This document shows, one piece after another, positions 8,185-16,792 of a DNA stretch of 64,000 bases (positions are counted from its first letter, which is position 1; the number at the start of each line of letters is the position of its first letter). The translations under genes were made by a program, and so were the position numbers. The stretch is from Fontibacillus phaseoli (GTDB lineage Bacteria > Bacillota > Bacilli > Paenibacillales > Paenibacillaceae). Where the stretch lies: NCBI RefSeq assembly GCF_003337355.1, contig NZ_QPJW01000001.1, forward strand, positions 868,001 to 932,000. Reading direction: 5' to 3'. Below the pieces are notes generated by a model, which saw nothing but the letters and a program-made list of their open reading frames with translations, was not told where the DNA came from and searched no databases.

Positions 8185-8856
8185 ATGTTTAAAAATGTAT
8201 ACGACTGGATTGACGAACGTCTTGATATCACGCCGATCTGGAGGGATGTCGCCGATCATGAAGTACCGGAACACGTCAATCCGGCGCATCACTTCTCGGC
8301 ATTCGTGTACTGCTTCGGCGGCTTGACGTTCTTTATCACGGTCATCCAGATATTATCGGGTATGTTCCTGACGATGTATTACGTTCCCGACATCATTAAC
8401 GCTTACAATAGCGTAGAGTATTTGCAAACCCAGGTTGCTTTCGGGCAAATCGTACGCGGTATGCATCACTGGGGAGCGAGTCTGGTTATCGTAATGATGT
8501 TCCTGCATACGCTGCGCGTGTTCTTCACAGGGTCTTACAAAGCACCGCGTGAAATGAACTGGGTCGTGGGTATGCTCATCTTTTTTGTAATGATCGGACT
8601 GGGGTTGACGGGGTATCTGCTTCCTTGGGATAACAAGGCTTACTTCGCGACCAAGGTTACTTTGGAAATCGCCAACTCGATTCCTGTATTGGGCCCGGTG
8701 ATCAAAGAACTGCTGCAGGGCGGTACGATTGTGGGCGCCGAGACGCTTACCCGTTTCTTCGCCATCCATGTGTTCTTCCTTCCTGCCGTGTTGTTGATCC
8801 TTTTGGTGGGACACTTCATTATGATCCGCAGACAAGGGATTTCCGGTCCGTTGTAA
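8185..8856 (+). CDS. qcrB: Menaquinol:cytochrome c reductase cytochrome b subunit
   Basis: A 223-residue cytochrome b6-type integral membrane protein with about four transmembrane helices. Haem-ligand histidines appear in RGMHHWGAS and in the last helices (FFAIHVFFLPAVLL and GHFIMIRRQG). Cys43 (in VYCFGG) matches the cysteine that binds an extra haem covalently in b6f-like and Bacillus complexes. The length is the usual one for the split b6-type subunit, with the rest of cytochrome b fused to QcrC. Confidence 0.96.
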   Translation: MFKNVYDWIDERLDITPIWRDVADHEVPEHVNPAHHFSAFVYCFGGLTFFITVIQILSGMFLTMYYVPDIINAYNSVEYLQTQVAFGQIVRGMHHWGASLVIVMMFLHTLRVFFTGSYKAPREMNWVVGMLIFFVMIGLGLTGYLLPWDNKAYFATKVTLEIANSIPVLGPVIKELLQGGTIVGAETLTRFFAIHVFFLPAVLLILLVGHFIMIRRQGISGPL

Positions 8857-8930
8857 GAATCTTTGCAGGTTAGCAACGACCGGACTAATGTCACGGATGA
8901 TATCGACAAATTGAGAAGGGAGGCAATACT

Positions 8931-9809
8931 ATGGCTCATGGAGACAAATCGAAACAGGAGAAAGTCGTATTTGTCGGCGATTCCCGTGTCCGTAAAGGTA
9001 ACGGGTTCATTACACCTCCCGACTATACGGCTTATCCGGGCAAATCGGAGGCCTTCATCCCAAACTTTCTGCTTAAGGAATGGATGGTAGGGGTTGTCGT
9101 TCTCGTCGGCTTTCTGGTATTGACGATTTCGGAACCGGCGCCGCTCGGTTTTCCGGCCAATCCCAGCGCCTCGGTCATTCCGATGCCGGACTGGTACTTC
9201 CTGTTCTTGTACCAATATCTGAAATACCCTTATGCTTCCGGTGATTTTGTTGTTCTGGGTACGCTCGGCATTCCCACGGTGGCCTTCGGCGGCTTGCTGC
9301 TGGCACCGTTTCTGGACCGGGGGAAAGAGCGGCGGTTCTATAAGCGTCCGATCGCTTCAACCCTGATGTTCCTTTCGCTGATTTCCCTGGTGTACCTGAC
9401 GAATTTTGCCTGGACGCATTACAAGCACGAACTGGAGGCGACCGGAACGGAGCCGGAGCATATCCAACGCGAGGAAAAGGCGAGGGAGAACCGGGAAAAG
9501 GGGTTACCGACTTCGAGCGGGACCAAGCAGGAAGAAGTGGCGATCGTGGACAAGGATGATCCGGCTATGGAAACTTACAAGACTGCGACCTGTATTTCCT
9601 GTCATGCGGCCGATCTGAAAGGTGCGGGCGGTCCGTCGCTGCGAGGCGTCGGCGACAAGCATGATAAAGAAGCTATCCTTTCCATTATTAAGGAAGGCTA
9701 CAACGGCAAGATGCCGCCGGTGTACGACACGGCCATTAGCGCAGGTTTGACCGATCAAGACATTGACCACCTGGCCGAATGGCTTGCGAAACAAAAAGCG
9801 GAACAGTAA
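8931..9809 (+). CDS. qcrC: Menaquinol:cytochrome c reductase cytochrome b/c subunit
   Basis: A 292-residue fusion. The N-terminal part corresponds to subunit IV of b6f complexes, with three membrane helices (for example WMVGVVVLVGFLVLTIS) and the quinol-site-like PDWYFLFLYQYLKY. A charged linker follows, then a cytochrome c domain with the haem site CISCH near residue 221 and a methionine ligand probably in GKMPP. The linker is rich in E and R, and the protein is somewhat longer than the B. subtilis protein of about 255 residues. SD GGGAGGC precedes ATG 8931. Confidence 0.95.
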   Translation: MAHGDKSKQEKVVFVGDSRVRKGNGFITPPDYTAYPGKSEAFIPNFLLKEWMVGVVVLVGFLVLTISEPAPLGFPANPSASVIPMPDWYFLFLYQYLKYPYASGDFVVLGTLGIPTVAFGGLLLAPFLDRGKERRFYKRPIASTLMFLSLISLVYLTNFAWTHYKHELEATGTEPEHIQREEKARENREKGLPTSSGTKQEEVAIVDKDDPAMETYKTATCISCHAADLKGAGGPSLRGVGDKHDKEAILSIIKEGYNGKMPPVYDTAISAGLTDQDIDHLAEWLAKQKAEQ

Positions 9810-9823
9810 AATAGGATTAAATG

Positions 9824-9854
9824 AAAACCTGATCGTTGCGGCGGTCAGGTTTTT
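9824..9854 (+). terminator. Terminator after qcrABC
   Basis: AAAACCTGA and TCAGGTTTT form inverted arms around a GC-rich loop, ending in T residues. Confidence 0.8.
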
Positions 9855-9912
9855 GCTAATTTGGAATCGTATTTAGAGAGTCTGATTTTACATAAGGAAA
9901 AGGGGTAGAGGC

Positions 9913-10551
9913 TTGAAATTGTCTTTCTTCTGGAGCCGCTCGTTTTTATCCTCCCGGCTACTGCTTTGGTCATTATTTATTTGCAATCTATTCGGCACGA
10001 TTTACGGATACATATGGTACGAAAGTCAATTGCGGGAAACCTGGGTGCATCATCCGAAATGGCAGCTGGTTTTTGTGCCTGACAGCCCAACGGCAAGCCT
10101 GTTTTTTACTTTGGCCTTATTGTTCTTAATGTTTCCGGGGGTCCTTGGAAAATTGAATTTCTTACGTACGCTGATTGAGGGCCTCGCTGTAGTCACCAGC
10201 GTAAAGTACGGCGTTTGGGCGGTCTCTATGATCTTTGCCGGGGCGGCGCAAGGGGGAGAATTGGTTTGGCAGGACTGGATGCTGGTGGCTTCGCATATGG
10301 CGATGGCCGTGGAAGCGCTCTTGTTCGTCCGCCTGTTCAAATTCGGGACGGGCATGCTGCTATGCGCGGGGGCATGGACACTGCTAAACGACGCTGTCGA
10401 TTACATGTTTGAAGTATATCCGTGGCTTCCGCAAACGCTATGGGACAATGTCCCGGAAGTGATGGTGTTTACGTTCTGCCTGACCATTGCCAGCGTGGTT
10501 CTGGGTTGGCTGGCACTGAAAGGTGCGAAAAGAACAAGAGCGAAGTTCTAA
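9913..10551 (+). CDS. ypjA: DUF1405 membrane protein, YpjA-like
   Basis: A 212-residue protein with about six hydrophobic helices (FLSSRLLLWSLFICNLFG; ASLFFTLALLFLMFPGVLG; VVLGWLALKGA). Position after qcrC and the WYESQL..T.W-type N-terminus match YpjA (DUF1405), a conserved Bacillales membrane protein of unknown role. It starts with TTG at 9913 behind AGGGGTAG. Confidence 0.8.
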   Translation: MKLSFFWSRSFLSSRLLLWSLFICNLFGTIYGYIWYESQLRETWVHHPKWQLVFVPDSPTASLFFTLALLFLMFPGVLGKLNFLRTLIEGLAVVTSVKYGVWAVSMIFAGAAQGGELVWQDWMLVASHMAMAVEALLFVRLFKFGTGMLLCAGAWTLLNDAVDYMFEVYPWLPQTLWDNVPEVMVFTFCLTIASVVLGWLALKGAKRTRAKF

Positions 10552-10596
10552 CCGTGGACAGCCCGCCATACCATGGTGGTAGGGAGGGGATTGTCC

Positions 10597-11502
10597 GTGG
10601 ATATATGGAAAGGAAAGTGGATGTTGTCCGCGTTCTTGGGTATGGCGGTTCTGCTCGGCGGATGGCTATTGTTGGATGGCGGCCTGGCTGAAGCCGCAGC
10701 TTCCGGGCCTTCGAAGCAAGGCGCGCAAGCGCCGGAACAGGAGCCTGCGGAGAAACTGGCCTTGTTTGAGAAAGCGGCGGAAGACTTGTATCGCGATATG
10801 CAGGACGGAGATACGCAGGGAGCCCTGCAGAATATGGTGAGGCTGACGGAGGCCCTGGAAGGTCTCTCCTTCAAAGGACTAACCTCCGTGGAAGGGATTC
10901 ATGCCTTGGCCGAGAGCATCATGGATGTCCGGGAAACGATCTCCAGCGTGGAAATTTCCCGGGATGATTGGGCCTCGTCGTCCGCTCGGCTCCGGCTTGC
11001 GGTGAACAGTCTCGCTCATCAGGATCATCCGCTTTGGCTGCAATATTACAAAGTGATGGCCGATGATTTGGAGAAGATGGGAAGAGGACGGAGTGAAGGG
11101 AGTCCTGTCTTGGTCAGAGAGGCTTTTTTATCCCTGAAAAATCATTACTCGATGATCCGGCCGGCGGCGGTCATCCGCAGGGACCCTTCGGAAATCAACC
11201 GGTTTGATTCCTGGATGTCGTATGCCGACAGGCTTAGCCAGGATAAAGTGTGGGATGAACAGTCCGTGAACAAGGCGGTTCGCCAAGGTGACAGATTGCT
11301 TAAAGCGCTGTTTGGCCGAAAAGTCGAAGAGCCCGTTTTTTTGCCGATTACGGGATATGGCGGTCCGTGGTACTGGGGCCTATTGATCGGCGGCTGGATC
11401 GTGCTGGCGCTGGCCTATACGGGGCTCCGCAAATACCGCGCCGATCAAACCGTGACACCGGTTCGTGCCGGTAAAGACAGGGTCGATAGTTACAGATTTT
11501 GA
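10597..11502 (+). CDS. ypjB: YpjB-like sporulation protein
   Basis: About 301 residues. It has an N-terminal signal or anchor (LSAFLGMAVLLGGWLLLDGG, followed by AEAAASG), a mostly helical extracytoplasmic domain, and a C-terminal membrane helix (WGLLIGGWIVLALAYTGL) with a short basic tail. This bitopic layout and the location after ypjA fit YpjB, a Bacillales protein linked with sporulation. GTG 10597 is chosen because GGGAGGGGA ends six bases before it; the ATG at 10573 lies upstream of that SD. Confidence 0.75.
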   Translation: MDIWKGKWMLSAFLGMAVLLGGWLLLDGGLAEAAASGPSKQGAQAPEQEPAEKLALFEKAAEDLYRDMQDGDTQGALQNMVRLTEALEGLSFKGLTSVEGIHALAESIMDVRETISSVEISRDDWASSSARLRLAVNSLAHQDHPLWLQYYKVMADDLEKMGRGRSEGSPVLVREAFLSLKNHYSMIRPAAVIRRDPSEINRFDSWMSYADRLSQDKVWDEQSVNKAVRQGDRLLKALFGRKVEEPVFLPITGYGGPWYWGLLIGGWIVLALAYTGLRKYRADQTVTPVRAGKDRVDSYRF

Positions 11503-11522
11503 ATCCGCCTTCCTTAATAGAT

Positions 11523-11565
11523 AAACGCCTGAAAAGTTCCGTTAAAGGACGCTCCAGGCGTTTTT
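11523..11565. terminator. Terminator between ypjB and YitT-family gene
   Basis: AAACGCCTG and CAGGCGTTT are perfect arms followed by T residues. The A run on the left arm lets it also act for the convergent gene. Confidence 0.8.
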
Positions 11566-11609
11566 GTTTTGATCTTACTATAACTGGAAGGCTAATATAA
11601 ACTAGGCGC

Positions 11610-12473
11610 CTAATCCTCTCTAAAGCCTTCTCCGTGGACGTCATGCACATCGCTGATGATGATAAACGCCCGCGGATCGACGGATTTGGCGATTTCATTG
11701 AGCCGTCTGATCTCCTGCCGGGAAACGACGCAATAAGCCATGTGCTTGGCTTGCTTGGAGTAGGCCCCGATTGCCGGAATGAGCGTTACTCCCCGATCCA
11801 TATCGCGCGTAATAATATCCGCGATTTGCGGAGCGTGGTCGCTGATGATCATAAACGCTTTGGCTGCATAGGCACCCTCTTGAATGAAATCGATCATTTT
11901 GGAGGCGATGAATACGGCTACGAGCGTGTACAGGATATTTTCTGTGGCCACATAAAACAGGGAGAGCCCGATGATGATAATATCGATGGTCAGAATGACC
12001 TGTCCCATACTGAATCCGAATTTACGGCCGAGAATGCGTGCGACGATGTCGGATCCGCCCGTCGTTCCGCCGAAGCGGAAAACGATGCCCAGACCGGCTC
12101 CAAGCGTCACGCCGGCATACAAAGACGCAAGAATATAGTCGGTTTCAAACGTCTTGATCCAGCCGGAATCGATCATTTTTTCAAAAATCCAGAGAAAGAA
12201 GGACAGTGAACCGATTCCGATTCCCGTATAAATGATTTGACGTCCGCCGAGAATTTTCCAGCCCAGCAGAAATAGTGGGATGTTCAGGACTAGGTTCGAA
12301 AGCGAAGGGGATATGCCAAAGGCATATTTAAGCAAAATCGTAACCCCGGTAACGCCACCCTCCATCAATTGATTGGGTATAATAAAATAAAGAAGCCCAA
12401 AAGCATATATGGCCGTCCCCAAAAGAATAGGCAGCACCATCTTCATATAGCCTGCAAGTTTACCAGTGTTCAT
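11610..12473 (-). CDS. YitT family membrane protein (YpjC-like)
   Basis: A 287-residue protein. The first 170 residues carry five or six membrane helices with the family signature GGTTGGSDIVARIL (about residues 128-141). The C-terminal DUF2179-like domain follows (AKAFMIISDHAPQIADIITR; GVTLIPAIGAYS). YitT/DUF161 proteins are widespread in Bacillales and their transport role is not settled. In B. subtilis the homologue ypjC sits at the same place. Here it runs opposite to its neighbours. Confidence 0.85.
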   Translation of the reverse strand: MNTGKLAGYMKMVLPILLGTAIYAFGLLYFIIPNQLMEGGVTGVTILLKYAFGISPSLSNLVLNIPLFLLGWKILGGRQIIYTGIGIGSLSFFLWIFEKMIDSGWIKTFETDYILASLYAGVTLGAGLGIVFRFGGTTGGSDIVARILGRKFGFSMGQVILTIDIIIIGLSLFYVATENILYTLVAVFIASKMIDFIQEGAYAAKAFMIISDHAPQIADIITRDMDRGVTLIPAIGAYSKQAKHMAYCVVSRQEIRRLNEIAKSVDPRAFIIISDVHDVHGEGFRED

Positions 12474-12559
12474 TCAATAATCCCTCACCCGTTAATTGTA
12501 TATTGATTTTTGAGCATTACACCTTAGTATACCTTTTTCTGGGGTGATTAAAAAACCAT

Positions 12560-12588
12560 TTGTTTTCAATTCTTCTTTACGATAACAT
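12560..12588 (+). promoter_or_regulatory. Sigma-A-like promoter for mazG-like gene
   Basis: TTGTTT (12560-12565), a 17-base spacer, then TAACAT (12583-12588), about 36 bases before the start codon. Confidence 0.45.
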
Positions 12589-12623
12589 AGGGATGATACT
12601 TGAGCACAAACGGAGGGATGGCC

Positions 12624-12956
12624 TTGAAGGAGAAGTCTCTCGCCGAGTTGCAGCGTGAAGTGGACCAGTACATATCCCAGTTTAAAGAAGGTTACTTCAG
12701 TCCGCTTGCCATGTTAGCCCGGATGAGCGAGGAAGTCGGCGAATTGGCCCGGGAAGTGAATCATTCTTATGGAGAGAAGCCGAAGAAGGCCGGAGAAGCC
12801 GATAATTCGATTGAGTTGGAATTGGGCGATATCTTGTTCATTACGATCTGCTTCGCCAACTCACTTGGTATTGATTTGACAGCGGCGCACGATAACGTAA
12901 TGCATAAATTCAATACACGCGACGCGAACCGCTGGACCAAAAAGGACACCGAATAA
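12624..12956 (+). CDS. MazG-like nucleotide pyrophosphohydrolase (YpjD-like)
   Basis: A 110-residue all-helical protein. The metal-binding signature of MazG/dUTPase-like pyrophosphohydrolases is seen in MSEEVGELAREVN (E-x-x-E) and ELELGDILFI (E-x-x-D), followed by a conserved HDNVMHKFNTRD end. It hydrolyses NTPs or dNTPs to the monophosphate plus PPi, probably for pool sanitation. A TTG at 12624 lies six bases after GGAGGG and gives the normal family length; upstream in-frame ATG and TTG codons overlap the SD. Confidence 0.85.
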   Translation: MKEKSLAELQREVDQYISQFKEGYFSPLAMLARMSEEVGELAREVNHSYGEKPKKAGEADNSIELELGDILFITICFANSLGIDLTAAHDNVMHKFNTRDANRWTKKDTE

Positions 12957-13013
12957 GTCCCAGCTTCATATGCTGTAGTAATAACGGCCCATCGACAGGG
13001 GGGGGGACAGCAG

Positions 13014-13547
13014 ATGAAGGCGGAGGATTATTTAAAAAAGGCGTACCGGAGCATTTACGAAAATGATTTTGAACAGGCCATCCAGTGGTTTGAGCAGGCG
13101 CTAACCCTCGAGCCGGACAATGGGGATATCCACTACCGTTGTTCCATCACCTGCGCCAGAAGCAACAGGCTGGAGAAAGCGATGGCTCATGCCCGTCTGG
13201 CAGCGGCAATTGCTCCATTACAGGAAGAATATAAGCTTCATTTTGACCGGTTGCAATCCAAAGAGCTGACCAATATGGCCAAGCGGCTGCTGGAGGGCGA
13301 TTCGGCCGAAAGCTCGGTGAATAAATCGAAGATAGCGGAACCTGCATCCAGGCTGCTGGTACGAGCGGTGCAATTAGACCCGTTGTCGGTGGAAGCGCAG
13401 GTTTGGCTGGCCATTGCTTATGCCGAATTGGAACAGTATGAATCGGCGCTACAAGCCGTACGCGAAGCGGCTGTGTTGCCACAGGATGAAGGAGTCGCCA
13501 AACAGCTGCTGGAGTTGGAGCAAAAAATCAGGAAATATATGAAGTAG
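13014..13547 (+). CDS. TPR repeat protein
   Basis: A 177-residue soluble protein with tetratricopeptide-like repeats, clearest at AYRSIYENDFEQAIQWFEQA, ALTLEPDNGDIHYRCSITC and VQLDPLSVEAQVWLAIAYAE. TPRs are protein-binding scaffolds; the partner is unknown. It follows the MazG-like gene by 57 bases behind a run of nine G residues, and precedes dapB by 45 bases. The B. subtilis cluster has no gene at this point, so it is a lineage-specific insertion. Confidence 0.75.
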   Translation: MKAEDYLKKAYRSIYENDFEQAIQWFEQALTLEPDNGDIHYRCSITCARSNRLEKAMAHARLAAAIAPLQEEYKLHFDRLQSKELTNMAKRLLEGDSAESSVNKSKIAEPASRLLVRAVQLDPLSVEAQVWLAIAYAELEQYESALQAVREAAVLPQDEGVAKQLLELEQKIRKYMK

Positions 13548-13592
13548 TTTAATTTTAGTAATATTATTTCTAGAGAATATGGAGGGATCCGG

Positions 13593-14402
13593 ATGGGTGA
13601 ACAGATTAGAGTTGCCGTCGCAGGAGCCGCGGGCAGAATGGGTAAAGAAGTAGTGAAAATGGTTCTGGAGGACCCGGATCTTTCTTTGGTAGCCGCGATC
13701 GGCCAACCCGATGACGAGGGGATTGACGCAGGTGCGCTGGTAGGGCTTCGCAATTGTGGTGTCCAGTTAACCAGTGACCTGGAACTTGCACTAGTCGAGA
13801 GCAAACCGCAGGTCATGGTTGATTTCACGACCCCTGCATCCGCCTATGACAATACCGCGTTGGCGATTAAACACGGGGTGGCTCCGGTGGTCGGGACTAC
13901 CGGGTTTACGACGGAGCAAATCGAGCTTCTGGACAAGCACTGCAATGATAAAGGCATTGGCGGACTGATCGCACCGAATTTCTCGATCGGCGCCATTCTG
14001 ATGATGAAATTTGCGGCTCAGGCAGCCAAATATTTTCCGCACCTTGAAATTATTGAATATCATGGCGACCAAAAGCTGGATGCTCCTTCGGGTACCGCGA
14101 TCAAAACCGCGGAATTGATTGCCATGAACCGCGAGGAATTGCGACAGGGGAACCCGCAGGAAGAAGAGACGATCGAAGGTTCGAGAGGCGGTTATTACAA
14201 CGGTTTTCGGATACACAGCGTCCGACTTCCGGGTGTTTTTGCCCAGCAGGAGGTTGTTTTCGGCGGTTTTGGACAGACGCTTAAAATCCGTCACGACTCA
14301 TATGAACGTGCGGGTTATATGCCCGGTGTCAATCTTGCGATTAAAAAGGTGCTTGAATATAAAGGAATGATCTACGGGTTCGACCATTTTGTGGATGGAT
14401 AG
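13593..14402 (+). CDS. dapB: 4-hydroxy-tetrahydrodipicolinate reductase
   Basis: A 269-residue enzyme of the diaminopimelate/lysine pathway that reduces hydroxy-tetrahydrodipicolinate with NAD(P)H. The Rossmann motif VAVAGAAGRMGKEV is at the N-terminus. The catalytic EYHGDQKLDAPSGTA motif lies near residue 155, with GTTGF at about 105-109. DAP serves both lysine and peptidoglycan synthesis, and dipicolinate for spores. SD GGAGGG lies before ATG 13593. First of a tight dapB-mgsA-bshB1-bshA run. Confidence 0.96.
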   Translation: MGEQIRVAVAGAAGRMGKEVVKMVLEDPDLSLVAAIGQPDDEGIDAGALVGLRNCGVQLTSDLELALVESKPQVMVDFTTPASAYDNTALAIKHGVAPVVGTTGFTTEQIELLDKHCNDKGIGGLIAPNFSIGAILMMKFAAQAAKYFPHLEIIEYHGDQKLDAPSGTAIKTAELIAMNREELRQGNPQEEETIEGSRGGYYNGFRIHSVRLPGVFAQQEVVFGGFGQTLKIRHDSYERAGYMPGVNLAIKKVLEYKGMIYGFDHFVDG

Positions 14403-14417
14403 AGGGAGACTAATCTT

Positions 14418-14840
14418 ATGTTGAATATCGCTTTTATTGCCCATGACCGTAAGAAGGAAGACATCGTTAATTTCGTCATTGCCTATGAGCATGTTTTCAA
14501 AGATAAAATACTGTACTCCACGGGAACAACAGGGCTTCGGATCATGGAAGCTACGGAGCTGAAAATCCACCGTTTTCTGTCGGGTCCGCTTGGCGGCGAC
14601 CAGCAAATCGGTTCCCTGATCGCCCAAAACGAAATGGATCTCGTTCTGTTTTTTCGTGATCCGCTGATGGCACAGCCGCATGAGCCGGACATTACGGCCC
14701 TGCTTCGCCTATGCGACGTGCACGGAATACCGGTGGCCACGAACCTGGCAACGGCGGAAATATTGGTCCGTGCGCTGGACCGCGGCGACTTCGCGTGGCG
14801 GGAGCTGGTGGAACAGAACAAACCGGGGCTGGGTCAATGA
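14418..14840 (+). CDS. mgsA: Methylglyoxal synthase
   Basis: A 140-residue enzyme converting dihydroxyacetone phosphate to methylglyoxal and phosphate. The N-terminus [16 protein letters not shown] and the phosphate-site block STGTTGLRI with [12 protein letters not shown] are typical of MgsA, including the aspartate of GGDQ. In B. subtilis mgsA also sits between dapB and bshB1. Co-location with bacillithiol genes makes sense because bacillithiol helps detoxify methylglyoxal. Confidence 0.95.
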   Translation: MLNIAFIAHDRKKEDIVNFVIAYEHVFKDKILYSTGTTGLRIMEATELKIHRFLSGPLGGDQQIGSLIAQNEMDLVLFFRDPLMAQPHEPDITALLRLCDVHGIPVATNLATAEILVRALDRGDFAWRELVEQNKPGLGQ

Positions 14841-15550
14841 GCAAGAAATTAGATATTCTGATTTTTGGAGCCCACGCCGATGATGCAGAGATCGGCATGG
14901 CGGGTACGATCGCCAAGCAGGTGGCAGACGGAAGCCGAGTGGGTCTCTGCGACCTGACGGAAGCCGAGCTTTCTTCCAACGGTAATGTCCAACTGCGTAA
15001 GCAGGAAGCGGCAGCCGCGGGAGACGTGCTGGGAATCAGTCTTCGGTTGAACCTGGGGTTGCCAGACCGGGGCTTGTACGGAACGCCGGAGCAAGTCGCG
15101 GCAGTGACCGAAGTTATCCGTGATTATGAGCCGTCGGTGATTTTTGCTCCTTATTGGGAAGACCGTCATCCGGATCATGTTGCTTGCAGCAAACTTGTGG
15201 AAGAAGCGGCATTCAACGCCAAGCTTCGCAGATATATGCCGGACAAGCCTGCGGTTCAAGCGCCGGATTTATATTTTTATTTTATTAACGATTGGAAGAC
15301 GCCGGATCTGCTGGTGGACGTAACGGATTATTATTACAGCAAGGAAGCGGCCCTGGGCTGTTATCGCTCGCAGTTTGGACAGGCTTCGGCAGGAGAAGAC
15401 GTGGCTCTTACCCCGCTGAATCAAGGATATATCGAGCGCGTCAAAGCCAGGGATGCCTTACTCGGACAGCGCAAACTGATCCCTTATGCGGAAGGTTTCG
15501 CGGTAAAGACTCCTTATCTCGTAAATCTATTCGGGTCCAGTCGCATATAA
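14837..15550 (+). CDS. bshB1: Bacillithiol biosynthesis deacetylase BshB1
   Basis: A 237-residue PIG-L/LmbE-family zinc deacetylase. The motif [12 protein letters not shown] near the N-terminus supplies the H-x-D-D zinc and base residues, and [11 protein letters not shown] the third ligand. It removes the acetyl group from N-acetylglucosaminyl-malate, the second step of bacillithiol synthesis. The ATG at 14837 overlaps the mgsA stop as ATGA. The open frame continues upstream, but that part is a shadow of mgsA. Confidence 0.94.
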   Translation: MSKKLDILIFGAHADDAEIGMAGTIAKQVADGSRVGLCDLTEAELSSNGNVQLRKQEAAAAGDVLGISLRLNLGLPDRGLYGTPEQVAAVTEVIRDYEPSVIFAPYWEDRHPDHVACSKLVEEAAFNAKLRRYMPDKPAVQAPDLYFYFINDWKTPDLLVDVTDYYYSKEAALGCYRSQFGQASAGEDVALTPLNQGYIERVKARDALLGQRKLIPYAEGFAVKTPYLVNLFGSSRI

Positions 15551-15589
15551 AACTATACAGGAACAGAACTAAAGGAGGCCCCCCACCAA

Positions 15590-16750
15590 ATGGACCCATT
15601 TTTAAAAATAGGAATCACCTGCTATCCGTCACTGGGCGGCTCGGGGGTTGTTGCTACCGAACTCGGCAAGCAGCTTGCGGAGAAAGGGCATGAGGTGCAT
15701 TTTATTTCGCACAGCGTTCCTTTCCGGCTAGGCAGCTTCCACAAAAACATTATGTATCACGAAGTTGAGGTCAGCGATTACTATGTGTTCCGGTATCCTC
15801 CCTACGATCTGTCCCTGGCGACCAAAATGGCCCAGGTGGCCAAAGCGCAGGAACTGGATATTTTGCATGTTCATTATGCCGTGCCTCATGCGGTATGCGC
15901 GTTTTTGGCCAAACAGATGGTCGGGGACAATTTAAAGATCGTTACGACGCTGCATGGGACGGATATTACGGTTCTGGCCCAGGATGAGTCGCTTAAGGAC
16001 CTGATTCGGCTGGCCATTAACGAAAGCGATGCCGTTACTTCGGTATCCCTGGATTTGATGAGGGAGACCCGCGAGGTACTCGATATTTCGCGCGATATTG
16101 ATTTGACCTACAATTTTGTGGACGGACGGGAATATTATCCCCGTGACAACTGCAGCTGCCGTAATGATTTTGCAGATCCCGGGGAGAAAGTGCTGATGCA
16201 TATTTCCAACTTCCGGCCGGTGAAGCGTGTCAGCGACGTCGTTGACGTATTTAAAAAGGTGAATGACCAGATACCATCACGCCTGTTGTTTGTCGGTGAA
16301 GGACCGGATTTGCCGAAGATCCAGTGGAAAATCAAAGAAATGGGACTTGGCGACCGCGTTCATTTCCTCGGCAAACAGGATGATATCGCCCAGGTGATCT
16401 CGATGGCAGATATATTGCTGCTTCCTTCCGAGAAGGAAAGCTTCGGTCTGGTGGCGCTGGAGGCGATGGCTTGCGGTGTACCGACCGTAGGATCGGTGGC
16501 GGGAGGGATTCCCGAGCTTGTGGCTCATGGGGAGACCGGATTTTTGGCTCCGATCGGGGATATTGAAAAAATGGCGGAATACTGCATTAGCCTTTTGAGT
16601 CAGCCGGAACTAGCGAGCCGCGTTCGCGAAGCTTGTCTGAAGCGGGCGAAGGGCGAGTTCAGCAGTGAAATCATTACTTCCGCTTACGAAGCAATTTATT
16701 ATCGTGTCTTAAACCGGAAACTGCCGCATCTTAAACCAGCCTGCGGTTAA
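15590..16750 (+). CDS. bshA: N-acetyl-alpha-D-glucosaminyl L-malate synthase BshA
   Basis: A 386-residue GT4 glycosyltransferase that joins UDP-GlcNAc to L-malate, the first step of bacillithiol synthesis. The N-terminal donor/acceptor loop ITCYPSLGGSGVVATELG is highly typical of BshA. The C-terminal GT4 motif E-x7-E is in PSEKESFGLVALEAMACGVP. SD AAGGAGG lies before ATG 15590. It follows bshB1 by 39 bases. Confidence 0.95.
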   Translation: MDPFLKIGITCYPSLGGSGVVATELGKQLAEKGHEVHFISHSVPFRLGSFHKNIMYHEVEVSDYYVFRYPPYDLSLATKMAQVAKAQELDILHVHYAVPHAVCAFLAKQMVGDNLKIVTTLHGTDITVLAQDESLKDLIRLAINESDAVTSVSLDLMRETREVLDISRDIDLTYNFVDGREYYPRDNCSCRNDFADPGEKVLMHISNFRPVKRVSDVVDVFKKVNDQIPSRLLFVGEGPDLPKIQWKIKEMGLGDRVHFLGKQDDIAQVISMADILLLPSEKESFGLVALEAMACGVPTVGSVAGGIPELVAHGETGFLAPIGDIEKMAEYCISLLSQPELASRVREACLKRAKGEFSSEIITSAYEAIYYRVLNRKLPHLKPACG

Positions 16751-16792
16751 AACGTTAGGTTATTGCGAGAGTCAAAGTTGGAGGATCGGAAC